Shown piece after piece: positions 12,740-25,800 of a stretch of 64,000 nucleotides of DNA. Positions within the stretch are counted from its first letter, which is position 1. Every line of letters begins with the position of its first letter. The notes beneath the pieces are model-generated. The model saw nothing but the letters and a program-made list of their open reading frames with translations, made no database searches and was not told the origin of the DNA. The stretch comes from Rachycentron canadum (Eukaryota; Chordata; Actinopteri; Carangiformes; Rachycentridae), in NCBI GenBank assembly GCA_038496675.1, contig CM076659.1, forward strand, positions 18,243,935-18,307,934. Direction: 5' to 3'. The translations under genes and the position numbers were made by a program.

Positions 12740-14159
12740 TAAGTGTGTACCATATGTGTGGTCCTTTTTAATACATACATAGGCAGTACCTGGCACACAG
12801 AAACTAGCCTGGTTCAGTGAAATGTTTCCTGTGCATATGATCAAATAAAATATGAAATATTGAACATAATGAGCAAACCAAGCCTAGCACCAGAAAAAGC
12901 TGCTCTCTAGTTGGTTCAAAGATGCAAATGAGTGCAAATTTAAATCACGCAAATTCAGGAATTTTAAAAACGTATCATCCTGACCTGCAGAATAATGTTT
13001 ATCTTTTCCTCTTGATGTTACTTTGCAGCTGGCAGTGCAGTGGTTTCTCTCCCACTCTTCTCTTCTCAGCAGCACACCTGGCTGTTTACATACTGTGGGA
13101 ACTGTTTCCTGCTGCATTGTTTGTTATGGATAATTGTTCTAGTATTTCACTTTCTTTAAATTTGCTTCATAATGTCATTAGGCACACATATCTGGCAATG
13201 TAGCTGCTCAACTGAATCATCCATTCTACTCAAGGTCATAAGCACAGGTGGTTAGTGCTTCCCTCCCAGCATGCACTGGTACATACTGGACGAGCTGCTC
13301 ATCATTATAGCGTTATTCTTGTATGTCTATGTTACAACCCAGTTTGGTATTTGGGGAAAAGGGAAGCCAGTTGTAATTGGTAAAACAAAATTATAAAGGT
13401 GAATAAATAAGATATAATCAAAGTGTAAGGCTGCTCTGTGATTGCTCAGTCCCAAACAGACCTCACAACAAATCTTATTCACAATTGCACTCAGTTTCAA
13501 TGGCACTGAGAGGTACAGAGGCAGAGCTGTCTAATTCAGCTGCCATGAGTGACCATGGCTGGCAGGTCAGGCTTGTCCTGAGGTGGCTTCTGTTTGCTGA
13601 CACCCACTCTTACTGGGCAAAGTGCACGCCAAAGATGGAGACACCTCGCTTTAGTTGCAGATACACACTGTCACACAGTCCATGCCGCTTCCTTTTCATA
13701 CAATTTGACAAGCGAGAGTTAAGCAGACGTGGGGGCGCTGGCACAGGCCATAACAGTCCAAGACAATTCTAGAGTTACAGAGTTGCATTTCTCCTCTTTT
13801 GTTAGAGGCTACCACCTACCTTACACCTCAACCATGTCCCAGACCAGTGTGCCCGATGAACACAGACCAGACTATGAAAGATCCATCAAACTCCTAGTAA
13901 CACAGCAAACGAGCCGACCCACAAAATGTGAAACTTTTAGTCTTGGTGTTAGTCTAGGTTGTGGTACTGTTGAACTTTATTATACTATACAGACAGCTAC
14001 ATTAAAACTATTGTAAGTAAAACAAGGGGTGTGGATAAAATAATTGGAAACCTAGTGGAATACGATTCAGCATCACTACAAAATATTTCCCCCTAAATAG
14101 TTTTAGTACTTCAGGTACTTCAGTCATAAACCAGTATATTGGATGAATTGAATTTTTAA
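12740..14159. other. No gene recognised
   Basis: Two overlapping 95-codon open frames (13485-13772, 13729-14016) lack similarity to any family that I know and are not bordered by convincing splice sites. Confidence 0.55.
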
Positions 14160-14335
14160 TGATGGCGTTAGATGAAAAGTCAAGAGATCACCAAAGTTAT
14201 TACAGTTCATCCTCAGGGGGATGTGGATCGGAGGGTGTGGATGTCTGGATCAAGTTTCATTACAATTCATCCAATGGTTTTCAAGCTGCTTCGCTCAAAA
14301 CCACAATGTGAACCTCATGGGCAATGGATGTTTGC
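14160..14335 (+). repeat. Dispersed fish repeat fragment
   Basis: TGGCGTTAGATGAAAAGTCA followed by AGAGATCACCAAAGTTATTA, TTCATCCTCAGGGGGATGTG, and later CACAATGTGAACCTCATGG match in order a dispersed fish repeat (TGGCGCTAGAGGAAAAGTCAGGGGATCACCAAAG and so on). No terminal structure seen. Confidence 0.55.
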
Positions 14336-15102
14336 ACAAAATCTCACAGGGAGCTTATGACTAGTGTTTGAGATATAACACTAGAGTACTGTGCAGTGAA
14401 CAGAAACATCCCTCAAAAGAGTGTATTACATGTTGGACATACACCAAGCAAACATGAGGGGCTGTGGTCCACATACCAACAAGTTCCTAGCTCAACAACC
14501 AACCAACGTCCAACACATTCATAGTTATTAATACTTTATGATGTTATGAAATATTTGTTCAAAAACACACACAAACACACACTGTTTCATGAATAGAAAA
14601 TGTTTCATCATCCATCCGAGCTCCAGCTCTACAATCACTCATGTGAAATTTGATGTGATGTGATGTTCAGTGTACATGTGTGAAAAGATCTTTCGGTATT
14701 CAATGCTGACAGGTATCATGTTTGTAATCTGGGCAATTCAATGTACCAACAATGTGAGCAATGAACTTAACATCTGCAGCCTCAGACATTCAATCAGACA
14801 CTGTTATTGCCTCCAACTGCGAAAGCCTCTTTACCTCTCCACACCTGCACACTGATAAGGTCTGATACAGCTGATTCAGCCGCACAGTTGCTAATCACCT
14901 GTTACTGTGGCTGTGCAATGCTGTTTCTTCACCCAGGCTGACTCACAGATAGCATCACTGGCTCTCTGTTGACACTGTCCTGATACAAGTGGAATTGCTG
15001 CAGCTTTTTAATGAGACAAAACAACACACTCTTCTCCACATATCCTCTTAGCTCCTATGGTAAAGTGTCTGCCAAGCTCTTAACCCACCTCCTGCTGCTT
15101 GA

Positions 15103-15143
15103 GATGTGTGTGTGTATGTGTGTGTGTGTGTGTGTGTGTGCGT

Positions 15144-15174
<31 letters not shown>

Positions 15175-15195
15175 CGTGTGTGTACATGTGTGTAT
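15103..15195. repeat. (TG)n microsatellite with CG interruptions
   Basis: About 90 bp of TG repeats with several GCGTGT interruptions and TATG units at both ends. Confidence 0.97.
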
Positions 15196-16099
15196 GTAGG
15201 AGGAACACTGAATGAAACTGGGAGGCAGATGGAAAATAGAGAGAGCAGGGAGCAGGACAAAGACAAGGAGTGAAAAACGCAACAAGATGCAGAGCATATG
15301 GGCAACCAGGTGGAGAGGAATTCTGCTTCGCTCTACCACCACTCCACCCGTACGTCATATCTACGCTGCTCTTAACACCTTAACACTTCTCAAATCATTA
15401 ATTAAACGGCATCAGATCTGCTGAGCTCGGTGAGGAGCAGACATCAAACACAATCAGCCAGCTGCTCCCCACACACTGATATGCTAATATAGAAATTAAT
15501 AATTCTGATACTGACATTCATGATAGTAATAGTGCAGAAATAGTACTTTATTATCAACAGTAACCAGGCCAACAGTTATTGCAGGTCTCTGTGATCATAT
15601 ACCAGTTAAACTCACAGTGCAAGCTGATTTAGATAAGAGGGAAAAGAATGACAGGTGAGAAGAGGATTGTGGGAAAACTTATTTATTTATGCACATACCT
15701 TTACAAAGATGAGTGAAAAGGAAGCTGAACCAAAACATGCAGATGGTGAAAACATGTCAAACCAAACAAGTGACGCTCGGCTGATAGCAAGGCAGTCAAC
15801 ACACTGAGGAAGCGCCTCTATGTGACAGTGAAGCTCATTTCAATAAGGAGAGAGCAATTGAAATTAAATAATATTTATAGGAGGTTAGCAACAAAGAAAG
15901 ATTTTGGCAATTTGACTCATCTGATATGAGGCATCCTCATTAATTATTGGCAGATATGAAGACAGGAGAGTCTCTGATCTGAAAAACATTATTGCAACGT
16001 TTACAGAACAGCATCCAGGAAGCGAGGAACAGAGTTTGCAGGGAAGCGTGGTGATGTCAGAATTGTTAATGTTTGGATTTTGAAAGCTTGGGAAAGAGG

Positions 16100-16103
<4 letters not shown>

Positions 16104-16135
<32 letters not shown>
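16104..16135. repeat. (GA)n microsatellite
   Basis: About 16 GA units. Confidence 0.97.
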
Positions 16136-16139
<4 letters not shown>

Positions 16140-16172
16140 AAACAGGGTAAACTAATAGATCCAAACCCATAA

Positions 16173-16240
16173 AGTAGCTGTTCCCAACCTTTTCCAACTC
16201 ATGGCCCACTTAAAAATCTCCATAACACAACAAAGGCCAA
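16173..16240 (+). repeat. Possible hAT-type repeat end
   Basis: AGTAGCTGTTCCCAACCTTT followed by CAACTCATGGCCCACTTAAA resembles the CAGTGTTTCCCAACC...CGACCCCCTTAA termini found on dispersed vertebrate repeats. Only one end is visible. Confidence 0.35.
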
Positions 16241-17854
16241 AGAACTTAAATTACGACAATCAAACATTCAGGCCTGTCCTGAACATAGGGGAAACACGTT
16301 GGAGGCTCAACAGTAACTAACACAGCATCTGAAACATTTTTAAGGATGTTTTTAAGGAGCTTGTCAATTTACCACCTGTCTTAAATGTCCTTTCCTTTTA
16401 ATTCATCCAGTTGCTTAACAGCTGTCCATTTTAATATTCCAGTTTTCTCTGTGGATGTAATCTTTTAGTGTGCAAGCACGCTGAGATGGCAAACAAGTAT
16501 ACAACAAGAGATGGCAACCCCCCACCCGACCATCCTGTCTCCCTCTCTCGATAATACAATCATGAAAATAACTTTAAAAGAATAAAAAACATTCCCTTAT
16601 TGGACAAGGGATTGTTACAAGTGGACAAACCACCCAAGGGAAACTTTCTTAGGGATGAATATACTTCCTTCTGTGTCATTACTGGCTGCTGTGCTGACTT
16701 TGAAATGTACTGAGCAGCTAATGCTAACAAAATGTCAAATGCTTTATTATTAATACTGGACAGTGAATGTGAAAACCAGAATATTAAATGGCAAACAGCA
16801 CCTGTGTTGAATGATAAAGACCCGTTTTTTTTTGTTTTTTTTAAATGAACTGAAGTTCAATTACACTTTAACTTTGTATTTGTTGCTTAATGTTTTTGAT
16901 TTCTAGTCATAAAACTACAATAAAAAAATAAATATGGCCAAATAGATGGTTAGTAAGGCAAGAGTCCCCTGAAACAAATGCTTTTATCACACTTTATCTT
17001 TATTCTATATGCGATTCATGTGAAAGAGCTTTGAATATAGATCTGAGGGATGATGAAAGTTCTGCAATATGCACCGGGGAAAACCCAGTTATTTATTCAG
17101 CAGCGAGAAATCAAACCTTAAAGTCAATCCATTTCAGCTGGAATCCAGCAGAGGACAGTCAGGAGGTTTGTCTTGAGTCTCACACACACAATGCTGAAGT
17201 GTCTTTGAGCAAAGTACCTGCAGCTCTGATGATGCTGTTCTTCTGCTGACCTTGACCTTTGAATTCCCTGCAGAAGAGTAGACAAGAAAGTCTTCACAAG
17301 AAGGGATGAAGTCCATTATTATGATTAAAGAATTTAATGCAACTCTTTCCCTTGAACCACTGAGCACACAACCCCTGTTACACTTGACCTCAGTTGACTA
17401 CATCCATCCTATCAGTCAGACTGATGAGTCGTCTTCCTCAAAACAGCATCGGGCCTGAAGCTAAAGTGACCCACATCTGTAAGGGCACCAGATGTGCTGA
17501 AGAGAGCAGGCAACAAACAGACTCTATTGTTTTTATTGAGGAATATGATGCCATATGATGTTTTGAACAGCTCCTGCCTCTAATGAGCATATGCCTATAT
17601 CTCATAACCATTTGTATGTATACACAAATGACTATAGACAACATAGTTTATAAAATTTCATATAATTTGTAGTCCTAATGTAAAACAGTTACTCAGTTTG
17701 GTCCAGCTGCAGCTGGTTCATGATTATGCCACTGTTCATTACAGGTTGAAATATTTACAGCAGGAATGAACAAATTAGTGCAGATACAGAGCACATATGG
17801 GAGCACGTCAGATAAAGTTACTACTGAGTAGTTGCAGTATTGTGATTCAGTGCA

Positions 17855-18005
17855 CACTGTAAAAAAGAGAAAGTTGAGACAACTGTCAAGGCAACAAAAC
17901 AGTAATACTTTAAAAATTTTAGGTTTTGAGTTTATCCAACTTAGAATAATTATTTCTGTTAATTTCTTATAACTTGTTAAGTTTGAGAAGCAAATAACTT
18001 CAGTG
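17855..18005. mobile_element. Small MITE-like repeat with CACTGTAAAAAA end
   Basis: It begins CACTGTAAAAAAGAGAAAGT and continues GAGACAACTGTCAAGGCAAC; it ends with a decayed CTTCAGTG. Fish genomes have many short elements with CACTGTAAAAAA inverted ends and (A/T)AAGTTGACTCAAC interiors, which this resembles. It lies 60 bases before the SINE at 18067. Confidence 0.45.
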
Positions 18006-18066
18006 TATAAATTAACAAGGATGTTCTTTTAATTATTCATTGTGCTTTCATTGTGTTTTCAATACA

Positions 18067-18370
18067 GCCCAGGGACATCCATCCATCCATTATCTATACT
18101 GCTTATCTGCCAGGGTTGCAGGGGGACTGGAGCCAAGTTCACATTGGGCAAAGGCGGGGTCTACTGCGGGCAGTTCACCAGTCTATCACAGGGCCAACAC
18201 AGAGACTTACAGAGACCATTTACCCTCATGCTCAGGCCTATGGGCAATTAAGAGTCACTAATTAACCTACATGTCTTTGGTCTTTGGGAGGAAGTTGGAG
18301 TACCACTCAGGTACAGTGAGAACATGATCCTGGTGCTACGCACTGCTCCACCGTGCCGGCCCAGGGACAT
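18067..18370 (-). mobile_element. tRNA-derived SINE with 12-bp target-site duplication
   Basis: GCCCAGGGACAT occurs exactly at 18067-18078 and 18359-18370 and flanks a 280-bp body. On the minus strand the body starts CCGGCACGGTGGAGCAGTG (an A-box-like region of a tRNA-derived head) and ends in a short (GGAT)n tail, the usual form of an abundant fish SINE. Relative to the form that I remember, the stretch holding the B box is deleted or scrambled. The perfect duplication marks an insertion by target-primed reverse transcription. Confidence 0.82.
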
Positions 18371-18856
18371 TATGTTACAAAATTTGTTTTACAGAACAAA
18401 TTGCAGGAATTACAGACTTCTTCATCATTCTTAATCTTCATCAGTACACCTCACACCTGGTGTGAGTGGTCAAAAAACTTTTTAAAAAATTTTAAACTCA
18501 ATGCAATACATGTTGGGAAGTCAATGAAGAAGCTAACAATGTCCCTGAATAACTTTTTATTAGCAGACCTTTCTCCATTTGAAATGAATCACACATTATC
18601 AGGACTCACCTTCATTGAAAGGTGACCTTGTCTTAATTTGTTGCAACAATTAAATGTTTTACTTTAAATGGTGATGATTTAAGTTTCTAAGGCCTGACAA
18701 CACTTTATATATAATATGCAGTTTTTACAGTTCAGTCCTATCACACTTGGCCTTTGCTGGCCATATTTCATGATATGAATTTGTTAACTTCCATTTGATA
18801 GTCCACTAATGGAGCAGTGCAGATGGCTGCTCCGAATACTGATTGGTCGGATTTGT

Positions 18857-18881
18857 GTGTATGTGTGTGTGTGTGTGTGTG
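18857..18881. repeat. (TG)n microsatellite
   Basis: About 12 TG units. Confidence 0.95.
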
Positions 18882-19384
18882 AGAAGCTGATGACAGGTAA
18901 ACTTCACAATCACAGATTCCTTTGAGCAAACAAAAGAAGCTAAATCACGATTAGGCAGGGCAGCTCCTCTGTCGGCCTGACAAGAACTATAATTTTTGAT
19001 TTTAAAATGTAATCAAAGCTCTGCGATTGGCTTTGATTGTGCAGAGCGGCTAAAATGACACAGTTTCTGTTTCCACAGTCATAAACAGAATACCAAACGG
19101 CAGTGTGAAGCAGCTGCACTCTGAAAGTAAAAAGGCTTTGAAGAACATTTAGAGGCCTTTTTTTTTCTCCAGATTGCAAACCAGAGGCAATCCCAGAAAC
19201 ATCCTTTAGATACTTCACTCTTTCGTGACTGTGATTGTCTGTACAAAAGTTTCCTAAAGGTTACATCGAAGAATATTTGAGCCAGTAAGAAAAGCATTTG
19301 CATTTGGTCGTACCCTCTATAATAGAGGATCATTCTCAATATCCACCTGCACTTGAAACTTGTTTATCATGTAGGCAACCAGAC

Positions 19385-20345
19385 CACCTGTGCAGCTGCT
19401 TATTTATGCAATTATCTAATCGTGTGTTATATCATACAGCATAAAATCCTGCGGATACAGGTCAGGAGCTTCAGTCAATGTTCACATCATACATCAGAAT
19501 CAGGGGAAAAATGCAATCTCAGTGACTTGGACCGTGGCAGGATTGTTGGTGTCAGACAGGCTGGTGTTTCTCAAACTGCTGTTCTCCCTGGATTTTCACA
19601 CATAACAGTCTCTAGAGTTTATTCAGAAAGGTGCCAAAAACAAAATGACGAGAGGTCAGAGGAGAATGGCCAGACGGACTCAAGCTGACAGACAACAGCT
19701 AATCTCTACAACAGCAGAAGACCACATCAGATTTCACTCCTGTCAGCCAAGAGAGGAAATCTGAGGCTGCAGTGGGCACATGCTCACCAACACTGGACAG
19801 TTGAAGACTGGAAAAATGAAGCCTGGTCTGATGAATCTGGATTTCTGCTGAGACACAAAGATGGTAGGGTCAGAAGCTTTAGCTTTAGCTTCAATCCATA
19901 GACTCAACCTGCCTCATGTCAACAGTCCAGACTGCAGGTGGTGTAATGGTGTGGAAATTGTCTTGACACATTTTGGGCCCTTAATACCAACCAATCACTA
20001 TCTGAATGCCACAGCCAACTTGTATTGTTGTACATCCCTTTATGGTCACAATTTACTGTCTTCTAATTACGACTTCTAGCAGAATAATGCTCTATGTCAC
20101 AAAGCAAAGGTCGTCTCACACTGACTTAATGAACATGACCATGAGCTGAGTGAACTTCAGGGGCCTTGGCCACCGATTTGAATCTCTGATGTGGCAGAAC
20201 TGGTGTTTGGATACATGAATATGAAGCAGAGATGTGATGCGCTCTTGTCAACATGGAGCAGAATCACAGTATGTTGTGAATGAAGAACTAAGACTGAGGT
20301 AACTGAGGAGCTTCCCAGTATTAGAGTGGTGTTAAGTGTCATTGG
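19385..20345 (+). mobile_element. Tc1-like transposon remnant (second family)
   Basis: Plus-strand transposase fragments include LSDLDRGRIVGVRQAGVSQT and HITVSRVYSE (HTH region, about 19510-19630), and AWSDESGFLLRHKDGRVR (first catalytic Asp, about 19826-19880). The second catalytic motif near 20080 reads QNNALCHKA where the family has an Asp, so the residue is mutated. A stop precedes it, and the segment after GGPWPPI-like sequence (about 20160-20195) is shortened. The termini are decayed; the right end retains CCCAGTATTAGAGTGGTGTT. The family is one I know as common in fish, with ends of the type CACTTTATTAGGTACACCTG. Inactive copy; borders approximate. Confidence 0.82.
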
Positions 20346-21117
20346 AAATCAATCTGCTGCCAAACAACAACATATACAGCACCGCCAAACCTCTTGGAAA
20401 GCATGTGTATTATTTGCGTTTTCCTGACAATGCTCTTTCAAAACAAGCATATACCAATAGAAATAAGTGAATACTGAGGACGTTGTATGTTATATTGAAC
20501 TTAAATGAACAAGTAAAGAAACTCTGGCTTCATGGGGAAGTATTGAAAAGTTTAGGTATGCTTTAGAAAAATCTCAGCAGTAGTGCAAAATATTCATGAT
20601 TTGTAGTTAATGGACTTAAACGTCCAAAACACTGCTATAGTCCCTTAAGGAACCTCTGATGAAGCCACAAATTTTTAGAGTGTGTGAGACCTTCCAAAAT
20701 GAAGGACGACAAGAGGGAAAAATAATTTTTTAAAAGCTGGAGGAGATCCAAGCTTCCCTTTTTCATTTCCCTTATCGGTGCTCACAAGCGTCAAACTGAA
20801 ATGCAACAAATGACAAATTTACAAAGGGAAAGGAATACATTAGACAGGCTGCTCACTGCATGGCCTGGGCTGAATGTAGTCCTTTCATCTGCCTGGGCTT
20901 TGTCACCACTTCTTGATTATCATTAAATGGACATGAAGGACCCAATTTTAGTTTGTTGATGATTTAATACTTTAATGTTGGCACTGTTTAGAGCCAATTT
21001 TCAGTCATTTGTCTCCTCCTAAGTGTTTCAAGTACATGTTGGTTCTTGGCAGAACTGTTATGAGATGGAAAAAAATTCTGCTACAGGAAACAAATTGAAA
21101 GACATGACTGAGTGTGC

Positions 21118-21187
21118 GTACACACACACATACACACACACACAGACACACACAGACACACAGACACACGCACACACACACACACAT
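21118..21187. repeat. (CA)n microsatellite with CAGA interruptions
   Basis: Imperfect CA run. Smaller CA runs follow at about 21246-21275 and an (AAAT)n run at 21283-21302. Confidence 0.95.
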
Positions 21188-21615
21188 ATATGAATGCAGG
21201 GTATGCAAACTCATTCACACTAACTCAAACGGAGAACTCCCACTTCCACACACACACAGATACACCCACACAAATACATGCAAAATAAATAAATAAATAA
21301 ATCTTAAGATTTTTCATAGTATATGTGCAACGTCTTTTGCAATTTCCATCTAAAAGTTGTCAAGAGGAGACTTGGCAGATGTGTACCAACACAAACTTGG
21401 ACACTGGTCTGGACTTCAAATTCACCATGGACTGAACCAAAAACCTCAAACTTCAGAACAGTTTCCTAACACCCTGAGGCATTTGGTCAGACACTTATGA
21501 ACTATATTTCTTAGAGAGTCTTTGGCTGCTGAACTTAAGGATTCAGTGAACGCAACAACGGACTGAACCCACATCATCAGAACTTCCAAGGATTCCTCTA
21601 ACACCTTAAGATAGT

Positions 21616-21616
21616 T

Positions 21617-21678
<62 letters not shown>

Positions 21679-21720
21679 GTGTGTATACTCCACCCATCTA
21701 CCCACACACACACACACGCA
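21616..21720. repeat. Compound microsatellite (AT)n-(TG)n with nearby (CA)n
   Basis: An AT run (21616-21634) passes directly into TG (21635-21674); a CA run (21702-21720) follows after 27 bases, giving an inverted TG/CA pair. Confidence 0.95.
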
Positions 21721-22147
21721 CGCTGTGTTGATGCTGCAATACGGATTACATGTTCAATTCAAGGCAACACAATACTGAGTTAAGTTATACTATTTTTACA
21801 CCTTAGCAGGTGTAAGTGTTTTTTTTTGTTGTTGTTAAACACTGGTGAACAAAAAAGAAAAAGGGATTAACACTTTGACAAAACACTTAACACTCCTGAC
21901 AAAATCCAGATGTTGGTTTTTTGACCTAAAAAAGGGGCTATAGTGAGTGTTAGATCTCACACCTCTCAACTAACTGTTGTCTGTAGATTTGACAAAAGAA
22001 GATATATGATTATATGACAAAAAGACTCAAAACAAGGATGAATGTTATATTATACACATTAGCTTTCTACTCAAAAGAATATCATCAGATCTACCGCTTT
22101 TGTATTTTCATCAATAACTAACTGAATACTTCTCAACACTGTTTATA

Positions 22148-22340
22148 TACAGTACCAATCAAAAGTTTGAGCACAACCCATTTTCCAATTTTCTTTTTTA
22201 ATTCTAGCAGTTCAAGTACAGCGGTGTGTCTGTACCTGGTTACTATATAGGCTATAAATCTTTCAGCCCAACACTGTGTATAAAATGTTATTTGGCTGTA
22301 AGTGTATGTGTTCAGAGTTGGCTGTGAATGTGAGGCCAAG
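22148..22340 (+). mobile_element. Fragment of a Tc1-type element (terminal repeat)
   Basis: ACAGTACCAATCAAAAGTTT, followed by GAGCACA, is the well-known terminal sequence of a common fish Tc1-type family (CAGTACCAGTCAAAAGTTTGGACACA). The following text up to about 22340 (TTCTAGCAGTTCAAGTACAG and so on) is probably the remainder of a short derivative. The right end was not identified; the assembly gap begins 70 bases later. Confidence 0.6.
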
Positions 22341-22413
22341 TTTTAATCAGTCAAAATACACAACCCCAACATGATTTATATTTCTATACAGAGGCTATAT
22401 ATATATATATATA

Positions 22414-22813
22414 NNNNNNNNNNNNNNNNNNNNNNNNNNNNNNNNNNNNNNNNNNNNNNNNNNNNNNNNNNNNNNNNNNNNNNNNNNNNNNNNNNNNNNN
22501 NNNNNNNNNNNNNNNNNNNNNNNNNNNNNNNNNNNNNNNNNNNNNNNNNNNNNNNNNNNNNNNNNNNNNNNNNNNNNNNNNNNNNNNNNNNNNNNNNNNN
22601 NNNNNNNNNNNNNNNNNNNNNNNNNNNNNNNNNNNNNNNNNNNNNNNNNNNNNNNNNNNNNNNNNNNNNNNNNNNNNNNNNNNNNNNNNNNNNNNNNNNN
22701 NNNNNNNNNNNNNNNNNNNNNNNNNNNNNNNNNNNNNNNNNNNNNNNNNNNNNNNNNNNNNNNNNNNNNNNNNNNNNNNNNNNNNNNNNNNNNNNNNNNN
22801 NNNNNNNNNNNNN
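22414..22813. other. Assembly gap (400 N)
   Basis: Exactly 400 undetermined bases, entered on the left from an (AT)n run (22396-22413). The round length suggests an estimated gap, probably caused by a repeat that could not be assembled. Confidence 0.99.
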
Positions 22814-25800
22814 AAAGACATATTCCTTCCAAGGTGAAATAAAGGGGTTTTGTGGAGGGAGAGAGGGAGCTGCTGCTTGTGTTCTGACCTGAATGAAATG
22901 AGGAGCTGGTGAAGTGAGGTCAGATCACAACCTGGCACAGAAGTGTGTGACAAGGAGGGAGCCCATGTACAACTATAATACAATAATGCTATGCAAAAAA
23001 TTGTATTAAAAAATTGTTTAACAGATATGAAATACAATTAGTGTGTGAGGGTATGAATGTGAAGCACGAATCATAGCAGGACTTGCAGGACTTATTTATA
23101 GATTTGTGAGCACAGCCTACTCAGGTGCACTGAACCTCTGAACCTCAAGGTCTCAGCTCCACCCTCTGACTTATCTGTAAGAAAGAAAAAGTGCAGCCAG
23201 CCAGAGCAGACACAATAGGGCCTCAGATACCCTGAGGCTGGTACACACAGTCTGTGTCATGTGTTCCTGGTAGAGTTATGGCAGCTGCATCTTGGACAGA
23301 CTGAGATTTTTTATGTTACATCGAGGAAGAACGGCAATTGACTCTGTAGGTGATAAATGCATGAATGAATGCATCTGCTCCAGCCTGCAGGGACGCTGCT
23401 GAGGACGAACCCTAACAACTACACAAGAGCAGCTTCCATGTGGCTACAATAAAATGATTTCTCCAGAAGGTTTTAGATATGGTTTTCATATGATTTACAG
23501 CATGACTTCCAAAATGTCCCCAATGCCTCTCCTATGCCTCCTGGTGCAAAAGCAAAGGCAAATTGCAACCGGTTAATTCAAAGTAATCTGATCTAAAAAT
23601 GTCATTCATCCCAGTTTAGTAATATGACCACAACTTCAACATTAGAATCAAAATCTGAGCTGATCTGTAAGGTTTCTGGAGGTTTGAGACGAAAGCAGGA
23701 TTCTGCACCAACTCTAATTAACAAAAAACCTCTCACACTCAGTAGCAGTGTGTAGAAACCACATACAATTGCACTTCAATAAGATGTGTCACTGTCTCAC
23801 TTCAGCAAAAATAAAGTTTTCTTTATTCTTTTCTGCAGACCTCTTTGCCCCCAGAGACAAAAGGAAAAGTTAAGTTATCTGATTGATCGTCTACTTCCCC
23901 CAAACAGAAAGAGAGAGAAAGAGATAGAGTCAGACGGCTAAAATTAATTTCAGCACAGATGAAAAATTGCCCCCGCATGCCGACCTTCAGTGCAACAGTG
24001 AGCAGAAACAACAGTAAGACAATGTCAAGTGCAACACTGCCATATGTGTATAGATACAAACCTCAGAACAAAACCACTGTGGAGCCAGTTATCTAATTAA
24101 AGTAGGTAGCAGTAGAGGCAGACTGAAAGTTTGAATCCTATGGAGTTTTACACAAATCAAATCTCATTAATTAAATGTTTGGATGTGTTCAGACAAAAAA
24201 TGTTGACACAGCTCTTCTTTCTAAACAAAGGAAACAAACGACAGGTTTGCGAGTTTCTATACATATTACTCCGTCTATCTAAGTGTTGCACTACACTTTG
24301 AAAAACTCATCTATGTTTATTTTATATAAGTTCAGGATATCTTTAGATCTGGGTTAAACAATAGTTAAAGTAGAATATCAACTTTCAGTAGAATACCACA
24401 GTCTTTATATGATCATATTGTGTTATTGCTTTACATAATTCATTTATTCAAATCCCTCCAAACAATAACGAAGAAAATTAGATTTTTAAAGCTGCACCAA
24501 TAATTTACACCAATAGTGACTCGGATTATTACGGAGAATTATCATCCAACACTGCACCTTTCCTAACCTTGAGTGTTTTAGTTTCTTACAAATCGTTGTT
24601 TTGATTTTATAGCTGTCAACTTCATTGTTATAGTTAAGTTGCACCACTGTCATTTCCAGTAGCAGCAGCTATTTCCGCAAAAAAAAAACAAACAAACAAA
24701 AACAACAAAAACCAAGCAACTAATCCTCATAAATTGTAATATATAAAGAAATTGGTATATAAATTGTTTGTTCATACCCTCTGACCCAAGCTATAGGGGT
24801 TGTTGTCATGGCAGCTATAACAAGCACACGGTTAAGGTTATATAGTGATCTTGGTCAAAAAAAAAAAAAGAAAAAGCTTTGACTGTTGGTAGGAAAGTCT
24901 GATGTACTGTCCACCCAACCAATCACGCCAACCAGTGTACCACTACTACTGTAACGCCACCTGACTTCCTCCTTTACTCCTGTCATAAAGACTATGGTTG
25001 ACCCCTCCCTACTCACTCACCAGGGAGTTCGATTTAAATACCGAGCTTATTTGTAATATTAAAACAAATCTTTGGACAGTACTACAGTAATTTTGTCTGC
25101 ACTGTTTTTCTGTCTTTCACCATGAGTGTAATGCATGAAGATGTATATTGCTTGGTTAATGGTTATCTGTTGTACACTAGTTTTCATGATGCATTGTGGG
25201 ATACCATGAGTTCACTAAGTACAGATTGGCAAACTCCCTAAATAGTGGACTATGTTTTGGAGCATTTGTTGAAAAAAAAAAAAAAAAATCATTGCTGTCT
25301 GGCACAACTGCTACAAGCACTTAACAGTGTGGGTTGTAATAAGCTTCTTGCACAAACAACATATGGGGCCATTTTTACTTTATTATTTTTTCTTTTTATG
25401 AGGAGAATGAAAACCTCTGATAAACCCACTGTACACCACCTGCTCAGCGGTTTGTCACTACCCCGTGAACATGGAGCATTGAGCTGCGACAAATATGTTT
25501 TCTCAGGAGCGGACAAAAATAGAACCAGAGCTGGAAACACAGAGGATACAATCTTTGGATGAGCAGAAACATAATTTCATCATAACATTGACCATATTAA
25601 CTATAAAGTAATTATTCACTGCCCCATAGTAACTCAAAATAAGGAGAAAAAAAATCTCAGTGCAGCTTTAAGTTTTATTTTACATGTGTGGGGAGTCATG
25701 TCAGATTTGACCAAATCCATCACATTTAACACAGTTCTCATTTGCATTCACATAATATCTCATTTGCATTTACCATTACTGTACAAGTGAAAGGAAAATA

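Noticed and set aside
12433..12771. 112-codon open frame on plus with a long Cys/Val repeat
   Set aside because: The repeated residues are only the translation of a (TG)n microsatellite; no family similarity in the rest.
13485..14016. Two adjoining 95-codon frames on plus
   Set aside because: No similarity, different frames, no splice sites linking them.
15048..15358. Three overlapping minus-strand frames with His/Thr repeats
   Set aside because: They are translations of the (CA)n strand of a microsatellite.
22371..23037. Long open frames across the gap
   Set aside because: They are open only because undetermined bases contain no stop codons.
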